Below the pieces are notes generated by a model, which saw only the letters and a list, made by a program, of their open reading frames with translations, made no database searches and had not been told where the DNA came from. Shown in pieces: positions 1 to 5,079 of a DNA stretch of 11,191 nt. The stretch comes from Actinomycetales bacterium (GTDB lineage Bacteria > Actinomycetota > Actinomycetes > Actinomycetales > JAHECE01), in assembly GCA_024641895.1 (NCBI GenBank), contig JAHECE010000072.1, positions 1 through 11,191 of the forward strand, written 5' to 3'. The translations under genes and the position numbers were made by a program. Numbering within the stretch: position 1 is the first letter of the stretch; every line of letters starts with the position of its first letter.

Positions 1-54
1 CCGCTCCAGCGCCCGCACCGTGTGTTGTGCGAGTGGTTCCAGTCTGCCCAGCAC
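1..54 (-). CDS. Possible 5' fragment of an unidentified divergent gene
   Basis: A minus-strand frame starting with GTG at 54 stays open to the left edge (18 codons, reading approximately MLGRLEPLAQHTVRALER). An in-frame TGA at 69-67 lies just upstream, so this GTG is the only possible start. The peptide looks like a plausible amphipathic protein start, but no convincing Shine-Dalgarno precedes it and it is too short to assign to a family. If real, it would be transcribed away from the pilus locus and would share the repeat-containing region 55-351 with it. It may equally be chance. Confidence 0.18.
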   Translation of the reverse strand, partial: MLGRLEPLAQHTVRALER

Positions 55-161
55 CGCACCCGAAAGTCACGGTCAGGTCACGGTGACGATGATCACACGG
101 CTCCGCGTCCTGTCAGGGCAGGGCGTCGGTGCAGTTCAGGAGATGTTTGTGGCCTTGCTTG

Positions 162-229
162 GGCCACTGTGACGCAGTCCTTCCGGTGTGCCGGGGCTCT
201 TCCGCGGGCTCCGCGTCACTACAGTGGCC
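162..229. repeat. Bulged inverted repeat upstream of the peptidase gene
   Basis: GGCCACTGT (162-170) is the exact reverse complement of ACAGTGGCC (221-229). The pairing continues as GACGC (171-175) with GCGTC (213-217), leaving a 3-nt bulge at 218-220. The intervening 37 nt contain a small CCGG-tgtg-CCGG hairpin (183-194). As RNA this could fold into a branched element of about 70 nt. As DNA it could be a pair of operator half-sites. No known RNA family is recognised. Confidence 0.5.
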
Positions 230-289
230 AGGAGCCGCTGTGGGGGAGGCGTCGATGGTCGCGATGTGCGGGTCATGCCGAGGGTCCGG

Positions 290-340
290 CCCTCTGCGCC
301 GTGACCGACTCTCGGCTGTGCCGGACTCTCCGCTGTGACG
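290..340. repeat. Three degenerate 17-bp tandem repeats
   Basis: Units lie at 290-306, 307-323 and 324-340. Units two and three match at 15 of 17 positions. Unit one matches unit three at 12 of 17. The shared core is CTCTsCGCyGTG. The array ends where the GGAG ribosome site (340-343) of the prepilin peptidase begins. Its place between the expected promoter and the start codon suits a protein-binding array or an RNA element. A function is inferred only from position. Confidence 0.6.
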
Positions 341-351
341 GAGCGCTAGCG

Positions 352-996
352 GTGTCGGTCACCGTCGTCCTGCTGGCGGGCGCCACGGCTGTTGCCGCCC
401 TCGCGCTCACGGCCTGGATGAAGCAGGTCACGGGTGTCCAGTCGCGCTGGCTCACCTCCGGATTGCACGTGCCGTTGGCCGGCCTTGCGGGCGCGGGAGC
501 CGCGGTGCTCGCCGGCACGTGGGCGGAGGCGGCGGCCTTCCTGCCGCTGGCTCTCGCTGCGGCGCTCTTGCTGGTCATCGACCTGGCGGATCACCGGTTG
601 CCGGACGTGATCGTCAAGCCGATGTACCCGATCCTCTTCGCCGGCCTTGCGCTGGCGGCGGCGGTCGACGACGGATGGGCCGACTTCGGCCGAGCTGCCA
701 CAGCCGGTGCGGCTCTCCTCTGTGCCTATTTCCTGCTCTGGCTCGCGTCGCCGTCAGGGCTCGGCTTCGGGGACGTCAAGCTGGCCGGTGTGCTGGGCGG
801 CTTCCTGGGCTGGTTCGGCTGGTCCCACGTGCTTCTCGGGACCGTTGCCGCCTTCATCCTGGGGGCCGTCTTCTCCCTGGTGCTGCTCGCATTGCGGAGG
901 GCGAACTCCAAGACGCAGGTCGCGTTCGGGCCGTGGATGCTCCTCGGTGCGGCTGTCGGGGCCGCGCTCGGGCCCGCGGTCCTCGCCACGACCTAG
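352..996 (+). CDS. tadV: Prepilin peptidase, short TadV/CpaA type
   Basis: A membrane aspartyl protease of the A24 (type IV prepilin peptidase) family. It is expected to remove the leader peptides of Flp and TadE at the inner face of the membrane. The GTG start at 352 is chosen because GGAG (340-343) sits 8 nt upstream and hydrophobic protein begins at once; it gives 214 aa. An in-frame GTG at 301 and the longer open frame to 22 add only non-family residues. The two catalytic aspartates are visible: D77 in IDLADHRLPD and D141 in the GFGD motif (138-141). The C-terminal AFGPWMLLGA also fits the family. About six to seven hydrophobic segments cover most of the chain. The N-terminal methylase domain of PilD is absent, as is normal for Tad peptidases. 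It lies first in the pilus locus, 471 bp before flp, and so may be transcribed separately. Confidence 0.88.
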   Translation: MSVTVVLLAGATAVAALALTAWMKQVTGVQSRWLTSGLHVPLAGLAGAGAAVLAGTWAEAAAFLPLALAAALLLVIDLADHRLPDVIVKPMYPILFAGLALAAAVDDGWADFGRAATAGAALLCAYFLLWLASPSGLGFGDVKLAGVLGGFLGWFGWSHVLLGTVAAFILGAVFSLVLLALRRANSKTQVAFGPWMLLGAAVGAALGPAVLATT

Positions 997-1072
997 CGGG
1001 CCCAGTCTTGCGGTAGTCCCCCCCCGCCGGCCCCCGAAGCGTGTGGGCCGACCGCCCGAGGTTCTCTTTCGA

Positions 1073-1093
1073 GCGCCGCGACCTCGCGGGCGC
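1073..1093. terminator. Possible weak terminator hairpin after the peptidase gene
   Basis: Bases 1073-1080 can pair with 1085-1093 around an ACCT loop: five G-C pairs, a one-base bulge, then three more. It sits 76 nt after the peptidase stop and has no T-tract, only AATCT. It is consistent with a factor-independent GC hairpin as used in actinobacteria, but in DNA this GC-rich such a stem can arise by chance. Confidence 0.25.
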
Positions 1094-1146
1094 GCAATCT
1101 CATGCTGATGGCCGGGTCCCTCCGGTTCGCGCCGGGGCGTGACTCG

Positions 1147-1175
1147 CGATTCGTGCGTGATTTCGCGACGAATCG
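1147..1175. repeat. 8-bp perfect inverted repeat in the tadV-flp gap
   Basis: CGATTCGT (1147-1154) and ACGAATCG (1168-1175) are exact reverse complements separated by 13 nt. The arms contain A/T positions, so GC bias alone does not explain the match. It could be a dimeric regulator site or a short stem. It lies about 300 bp before flp. Confidence 0.4.
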
Positions 1176-1235
1176 AAGGGGGCCGCGGCGCCGCAAGCGT
1201 CTATTTGAGCGGACGCCCGAAGGCCCAATCCTGTG

Positions 1236-1279
1236 GATCATGGGGGTAGTTCTCGACCAGGGGCGGGGACCCCCGGATC
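1236..1279. repeat. Interrupted dyad GATC..GGGGGT / ACCCCC..GATC
   Basis: GGGGGT (1242-1247) pairs with ACCCCC (1269-1274). Outside these, GATC (1236-1239) faces GATC (1276-1279) with unequal spacers. The central 21 nt are unpaired. It lies just upstream of the AT-rich promoter island of flp. Function unknown. Confidence 0.3.
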
Positions 1280-1300
1280 GGTTGTGATTGGCGAGGGAAG

Positions 1301-1360
1301 TTGCGGACCCGCAAGAATCCGCATGATAACTTTGCGAAGGTATTTGGTAGTTGTTTAGTG
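1301..1360 (+). promoter_or_regulatory. Probable flp promoter region with overlapping palindrome
   Basis: This is the most AT-rich part of the intergenic region (by hand count about 42% GC over 1321-1380, in a genome near 70%). Two weak promoter readings are possible. One is TTGCGG (1301-1306), 18 bp, GATAAC (1325-1330). The other is TTGCGA (1332-1337), 16 bp, TTTAGT (1354-1359). The 14-bp palindrome TTGCGG-ac-CCGCAA (1301-1314) would overlap the first -35 and would suit a repressor or activator. Either start would give a leader of roughly 100 nt before the flp GTG at 1468. Confidence 0.4.
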
Positions 1361-1430
1361 CGCATTGATGCCAATGTGCAGTAACTTCATCTTGTGCCGG
1401 TTCAGTCAGAGCCGGAGAACCCGCTCCGGC
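1359..1430 (+). promoter_or_regulatory. Structured flp leader: two hairpins
   Basis: Hairpin one pairs 1359-1367 with 1372-1380 (9 bp, one G-U, four-base loop). Hairpin two pairs 1411-1417 with 1424-1430 (7 perfect bp, six-base loop). A 30-nt A/T-containing linker separates them, and the ribosome site GGGGGAG (1454-1460) follows. The arrangement resembles a cis-regulatory or stabilising 5' leader. I do not recognise the conserved core of the c-di-GMP-I riboswitch or any other known class. Confidence 0.4.
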
Positions 1431-1467
1431 CGGTCCGGACAACCACCCTAAAAGGGGGAGACATACC

Positions 1468-1668
1468 GTGAACGCTGTTGCTGCCTACATGATCTCGATG
1501 CTCGCCGTCGTGCAGGGCCGCCTCGAGGACCGTCGTGACCGCGGGGCAACCGCGGTCGAGTACGGCCTCCTGGTCGGCCTCATCGCTGTCGTCATCATCT
1601 CCGTCGTCATCGCCCTCGGCGGCCGGCTCCAGGGGATGTTCCAGGCGATCGTCGACGCGCTTTCCTGA
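1468..1668 (+). CDS. flp: Flp-family type IVb major pilin
   Basis: The 66-aa structural subunit of the Tad pilus. A hydrophilic, charged leader ends in RRDRG26. Mature sequence then begins ATAVEYGLLVGL, with the family hallmarks Glu at +5 (E31) and Tyr at +6 (Y32). One transmembrane/assembly helix (about 33-50) and a short tail follow. Cleavage between G26 and A27 by the peptidase at 352-996 would leave a 40-aa pilin, a normal size for Flp. The GTG start has a strong ribosome site, AAAGGGGGAG (1451-1460), 7 nt upstream, fitting a highly expressed product. It is followed by a strong hairpin (1694-1729) that separates it from the assembly genes. Only one flp copy is present in this window. Confidence 0.95.
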   Translation: MNAVAAYMISMLAVVQGRLEDRRDRGATAVEYGLLVGLIAVVIISVVIALGGRLQGMFQAIVDALS

Positions 1669-1693
1669 TTCGCCACGCTCAGCCGCTTCCGAT

Positions 1694-1729
1694 CCGGTGC
1701 GGCGGATTCCTCAGGATCCGCCGCACCGG
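1694..1729 (+). terminator. Strong hairpin between flp and tadE (attenuator or mRNA stabiliser)
   Basis: Bases 1694-1707 pair perfectly with 1716-1729 (14 bp). One G-U and one C-G pair close a four-base loop at 1710-1713. It starts 25 nt after the flp stop and ends 39 nt before the tadE start. No T-tract follows. In pilus operons a hairpin in this place can act as a partial terminator or as a 3' stabiliser of the pilin message, giving much more pilin than assembly machinery. That role is inferred from position. Confidence 0.65.
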
Positions 1730-1768
1730 GCCGAACTATCAGGTATCGCACTGTGTCAGGAGGGGACG

Positions 1769-2152
1769 ATGCTGGCGAGCCGTAGGCCGCGCCGAGAGCG
1801 TGGCTCCGCCGTCGTCGAGTTCGCGCTGGTGGTGCCCGTCCTGCTGATCCTCGTCCTGGGGATCGCCGAGTTCGGGCGCGCATACCAGGTCCAGACCATG
1901 CTGTCGGCCGCGGCCCGCGAAGGGGCCCGTGCGATGGCGCTGCAGAACAGCGTGTCCGCCGCGCGCTCAACGACGAGGAGCTTCTTCCCGGCTCTGAACC
2001 TCACGGACGCGCAGGTGGCGATCAGCCCCGCCAACTGCACCGTGGGCCAGGCGGCACAGGTCACGGTGACTCAGCCGTTCACTTTCATCACGGGGATGTT
2101 CGGCAACAACATCTCGCTCCGAGGCCAGGGGAGCATGCGATGCAGCGGGTAG
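1769..2152 (+). CDS. tadE: TadE-like minor pseudopilin
   Basis: A 127-aa bitopic membrane protein of the TadE family. TadE proteins are processed pseudopilins needed for Flp pilus assembly. The ATG at 1769 is chosen because AGGAGG (1758-1763) lies 5 nt upstream; the frame is open further upstream but that part lacks any family likeness. The N-terminus reads RRPRRERG12-SAVVEFALVVPVLL. A prepilin-type cleavage site follows G12, Glu is at +5 (E17) and Phe at +6, and a hydrophobic helix spans about 18-33. The typical GIAEFGRAYQ and AAREGARAMA segments follow. The remaining 70 residues form the exported domain, with two cysteines (C90, C125). The gene overlaps tadG by 13 bp, so the two are probably translationally coupled. 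Confidence 0.9.
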   Translation: MLASRRPRRERGSAVVEFALVVPVLLILVLGIAEFGRAYQVQTMLSAAAREGARAMALQNSVSAARSTTRSFFPALNLTDAQVAISPANCTVGQAAQVTVTQPFTFITGMFGNNISLRGQGSMRCSG

Positions 2153-3102
2153 AGCGCGAACGCGGCGCCGTCAGTGTCATGGTCGCGCTCCTCATCGTGG
2201 CACTGATCGGCTTCACCGCGATCGGGATCGACGTCGCGGCCACGGCCGCGGACGCGCAACAGCTCCAGAACGGAGCCGACTCTGCCGCTCTCGCCATCGG
2301 CCAGGACTGTGCCTTCGGCAGCTGCGGCATCCCGTCGGCGACCGCGCAGACCTTTGCGGTCGCCAACAAGAATGATGGCGACGTCACGGCGACCGTGCTC
2401 ACGTCGTCGCTGAGCCGTGCCACCGGCCACGTGACCGTGCAGGCTGCCGGCGTGACAAGTCATTGGTTCGCTCCCGTGCTCGGGATCGACCAGACCGCCG
2501 TGACGCGCAGGGCCACCGTTGAGTGGGGCGCGCCTGCCGGCGGCGCAACAGCGCCCCTGACCTTCTCCGAGTGCGAGTGGTACGCCCAGACCGGCACCAA
2601 TCCCCTCGGCCCGAACCCGCCGCCGACGCAGCTGACCGTCTTCCTCTCCAAGACCTCCAATGCGGGCGGCTGCAACAAGCCCAACTCCGGCAACTACGTG
2701 CCGGGAGGGTTCGGCTTCATCGACACGATCGTGGGGAAATGCTCGGCGGTCACCGACGATAACAACAATGCGTCGAGCAGCACCGGAAACACCCCGCCGA
2801 TCGGCTGCTCGCCGGCCGACTTCCAGAAGCTCGTCGCCTCGGGTGCGTCGGTCCTGATCCCGTTGTTCGACAACTACGGGGGCACTGGGACGAACGCGTG
2901 GTATCACATCAGCGGCTACGCCGCCTTCAAGTTCACCGGCTACAACTTCGGGGGGCAGTACAAGACCAACCCGGCCCCTTGTGCTGGGAACGAACGATGC
3001 ATCTCGGGCTACTTCATGCAATTCGTGGACGCCTCGGGTGGAATCGTTCTCGACCCGAATTCCACTGATTTTGGCGCGCTTGTCATCCGCTTGAGCTCTT
3101 AG
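2140..3102 (+). CDS. tadG: TadG-like pilus assembly protein, cysteine-rich
   Basis: A 320-aa protein with a TadE/G-like N-terminus (RERGAVSVMVALLIVALIGF...DVA), a single transmembrane helix at about 10-30, and the family segment QLQNGADSAALA (41-52). Residue +5 after G9 is Met, not Glu, so prepilin-type cleavage is doubtful and it probably stays as a membrane anchor. The outer part (about 55-320) has no von Willebrand A domain, unlike long TadG proteins. It carries eight cysteines (57, 62, 145, 178, 201, 223, 281, 287) and is rich in Gly, Asn, Thr and Tyr, which suggests a disulphide-stabilised surface domain. Codon choice in this part is somewhat looser (AAT and AAA codons). The start has AGGGGAG (2127-2133) 6 nt upstream and lies inside the end of tadE. 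The family call is firm for the N-terminus only. Confidence 0.82.
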   Translation: MQRVERERGAVSVMVALLIVALIGFTAIGIDVAATAADAQQLQNGADSAALAIGQDCAFGSCGIPSATAQTFAVANKNDGDVTATVLTSSLSRATGHVTVQAAGVTSHWFAPVLGIDQTAVTRRATVEWGAPAGGATAPLTFSECEWYAQTGTNPLGPNPPPTQLTVFLSKTSNAGGCNKPNSGNYVPGGFGFIDTIVGKCSAVTDDNNNASSSTGNTPPIGCSPADFQKLVASGASVLIPLFDNYGGTGTNAWYHISGYAAFKFTGYNFGGQYKTNPAPCAGNERCISGYFMQFVDASGGIVLDPNSTDFGALVIRLSS

Positions 3103-3115
3103 AAGGAGGCCCGCT

Positions 3116-3853
3116 GTGCGAGGTCGTGTCGTTGCCGTTGTCGTGGCAATCGTGCTTGCCGTCGTCGGCGGCGTTCTGCTCACCGGCTATGTCTCCGGCG
3201 CGGACCAGCGCGCGCTGGCCGGCATGAAGGCCACGACCGTGCTCGTGGTCGTCGAGCCCATCGCGGAAGGGACGCCGGCGGTTGACCTGGCCGCGATGGT
3301 CGCCGTCGAGGAGCTCCCGGCGGTCGCGGTGGCCCCGGGTGCTGTCGACGACCTGGAGTCCCTGGCCGGGATGGTCAGCACCGTCGCCCTGGAGCCGGGC
3401 GAGCAGGTGCTCGCCGCGCGCTTCGCCGACCCGGCGTCGCTCCTTCCGGCGGGCGAGGTCGCCCTGCCCGCCGGCCACCAGCGGCTCTCGCTCCTGATCT
3501 CACCGGAACGCATCGCCGGCGGTCGCGTCGAAGCGGGCGAGAAGGTCGGCGTCTACGTGTCGCTGACCGAGCCGAACCGCACCCACGCCATCCTGCACAA
3601 GGTCCCCGTGGTCCGCGTCCAGGGAGGCGTCGTCCCGGTCGCCTCGGACGACGGAGCGGCCGCTGGTGGACCCGTGCCCGAGGGCGACGTCATGCTGACG
3701 CTCGCGGTGACTTCGGCAGATGCCGAGCAGATCGTGTTCGGCCTCGAGCACGGCTCTGTCTGGCTCACCATCGAGCCGGACGACGTCGACACCAACGGCA
3801 CGCGGGTGGTCACCGGAACGCAGACCGAGCCTGAGGAAAGTGTGTTCCAGTGA
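3116..3853 (+). CDS. cpaB: Flp pilus assembly protein CpaB/RcpC (SAF domain)
   Basis: A 245-aa membrane-anchored protein of the CpaB/RcpC family. One N-terminal transmembrane helix (about 4-26) is followed by an SAF-like domain (about 41-105). An RcpC-type region then includes LSLLISPERIAGGRVEAG (124-141) and TLAVTSADAEQIVFGLEHG in the C-terminal half. In diderms RcpC works with the secretin. Here no secretin exists, so it probably acts in the cell wall zone, perhaps binding peptidoglycan or guiding the fibre; this is inference. The GTG start at 3116 has AAGGAGG (3103-3109) 6 nt upstream and follows the tadG stop by 13 bp. Its stop overlaps the cpaE start (GTGA, 3850-3853). Confidence 0.88.
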   Translation: MRGRVVAVVVAIVLAVVGGVLLTGYVSGADQRALAGMKATTVLVVVEPIAEGTPAVDLAAMVAVEELPAVAVAPGAVDDLESLAGMVSTVALEPGEQVLAARFADPASLLPAGEVALPAGHQRLSLLISPERIAGGRVEAGEKVGVYVSLTEPNRTHAILHKVPVVRVQGGVVPVASDDGAAAGGPVPEGDVMLTLAVTSADAEQIVFGLEHGSVWLTIEPDDVDTNGTRVVTGTQTEPEESVFQ

Positions 3854-5079
3854 GCCGCGTCGTCCTGGTCACCGCATCCGCCGATCTGACGGAACGGGTG
3901 CGCTACGCCACCGGAGGGGGGTTCCTCGCCCTCCCGCACGGGCCCATGCCGTCCGACCCAGCCGCGTTCTTCCAGCTGCTCGGCGGCGCCCCGGCTCCTG
4001 AGGTCGTGCTCCTGGACCCCGGCCAGGCCCATGACCAGGCACTCGCCCTCGCCGCCGGCTTCGACCGGCAGTGCCCCGGCATCACGGTGATCCTCGTCAG
4101 CGACCTCGGTGCCGACATCGTGCTCCCGGCCATGCGAGCCGGCATCCGGGACATCCTCCCGCCGACGTCGGACCCCTCCGAGATCCGGGTCGTCCTGGAC
4201 CGTGCCCTGATGACGGCCCAGGCCCGGGTGCCGGGCGCCGCAGCCGCGGCGAGCGGCGCCGAGCACGTTCTCCTGCCTACCGGACGCGTCGTCAGCGTTG
4301 CGTCGCCGAAAGGTGGCGTCGGCAAGACCACCGTGTCGACCAACGTCGCTGTCGGGTTGGCCCAGGCCGCCCCGAGGTCCACCGTGCTCGTCGACCTGGA
4401 CGTCCAGTTCGGCGACGTCGCGAGCGCCCTGAACCTCAACCCGGAGTACACCCTCCCGGACATGGTGCACGGACCCGCCAGCCGCGACACGATGGCCCTC
4501 AAGACCTTCCTCTCGCTGCACGAGACCGGCCTCTACGTGGTGTCCGGGCCCGAGACGCCGGCGGCGGCCGACGCCGTCACCGGCGAGGACGTGACGCGCC
4601 TCCTCCAGATGCTCGCGACGGAGTTTCGCTTCGTCGTCCTGGACACCGCGCCGGGGATGTCGGAGCACACCCTTGCAGCGCTCGACCTGACAACCGATCT
4701 GCTGCTCGTGACGAGCATGGACGTACCGGGCGTCCGCGGGCTGCGCAAGGAGCTCGACACGCTGACCGAGCTGGGGATGTTCACGGATTCGCGGCACATC
4801 ATCCTGAACTTCACCGACCCGTCGGGCGGTCTCACGGTCGCCGACGTCGAGGCGACCATCGGTACGAGCATCGACCTCGCGCTGCCGCGCTCGCCCCTTG
4901 TCGTGCAGTCGGTGAACCAGGGCATCCCGCTCCTGCAGTCTCAGGGCAAGGACCCGATGACGAGGGGGCTGCGCCAGCTCGTCGAACGTCTCGCGCCGAA
5001 CCTCAGCTCCCCGCCCGCCGAAGGCGCGACCCGTCGTGACCGGGCGCGCCACCGCAGAGAACGGTCAGGTGCACGATGA
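3850..5079 (+). CDS. cpaE: CpaE/TadZ-like MinD/ParA-family ATPase with pseudo-receiver domain
   Basis: A 409-aa cytoplasmic protein that in the family positions the Tad machine, often at a pole. Residues 1-120 form a receiver-like domain. Asp56 (VVLLDPG) is in the phospho-acceptor place, but the acidic pair at strand one and the conserved lysine at strand five are missing, so it is probably not phosphorylated. An Ala-rich linker follows. The ATPase domain (about 146-380) has a deviant Walker A, KGGVGKTT (154-161, signature K154), a switch I region VDLDVQFGD (181-189), and Walker B FVVLDTAPG (261-269, D265). The last 15 residues are mostly Arg. Start GTG 3850 overlaps the cpaB stop, with GAGGA (3833-3837) upstream. 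The stop overlaps the cpaF ATG (ATGA, 5076-5079), so synthesis is coupled. Confidence 0.9.
   Translation: MSRVVLVTASADLTERVRYATGGGFLALPHGPMPSDPAAFFQLLGGAPAPEVVLLDPGQAHDQALALAAGFDRQCPGITVILVSDLGADIVLPAMRAGIRDILPPTSDPSEIRVVLDRALMTAQARVPGAAAAASGAEHVLLPTGRVVSVASPKGGVGKTTVSTNVAVGLAQAAPRSTVLVDLDVQFGDVASALNLNPEYTLPDMVHGPASRDTMALKTFLSLHETGLYVVSGPETPAAADAVTGEDVTRLLQMLATEFRFVVLDTAPGMSEHTLAALDLTTDLLLVTSMDVPGVRGLRKELDTLTELGMFTDSRHIILNFTDPSGGLTVADVEATIGTSIDLALPRSPLVVQSVNQGIPLLQSQGKDPMTRGLRQLVERLAPNLSSPPAEGATRRDRARHRRERSGAR

Larger units (their letters stand above)
55..351. promoter_or_regulatory. Non-coding region upstream of the prepilin peptidase
   Basis: I see no gene in this stretch. A plus-strand frame is open through it in phase with the peptidase, but its translation is rich in Arg, Ser, His and Cys and looks nothing like a prepilin peptidase N-terminus. 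The region holds a GTCAC direct repeat (66-81) and an 11-bp palindrome (77-87). It also holds a bulged inverted repeat (162-175 with 213-229) and three degenerate 17-bp tandem repeats (290-340) that end just before the ribosome site. I found no convincing -35/-10 pair; TACAGT at 220-225 is a weak -10 candidate. A promoter for the pilus locus is expected here from position alone. Confidence 0.4.

Noticed and set aside
22..351. In-frame N-terminal extension of the prepilin peptidase
   Set aside because: The frame is open, but the sequence is Arg/Ser/His/Cys-rich with no membrane segment or family likeness. GTG 352 with GGAG 8 nt upstream starts exactly at the hydrophobic protein.
1102..1287. 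Small plus-strand ORF of 61 aa in the tadV-flp gap
   Set aside because: No ribosome site, Arg-rich random-looking product, and the region is better explained as control DNA.
1240..1467. c-di-GMP riboswitch before flp
   Set aside because: The conserved GEMM-I core could not be found in the leader, although hairpins are present.
1535..1768. Upstream extension of tadE overlapping flp
   Set aside because: It is the shifted frame of flp plus the hairpin region (Ser/Arg-rich). The ATG at 1769 has a strong AGGAGG.
2071..3183. Long minus-strand open frame opposite tadG
   Set aside because: Arg/Gly/Asp-rich antisense shadow produced by GC bias; the plus-strand frame is a recognisable TadG.
3553..5052. 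499-codon minus-strand open frame opposite cpaB and cpaE
   Set aside because: Antisense shadow with His/Arg/Glu-rich low-complexity product; the plus strand carries intact ATPase motifs.
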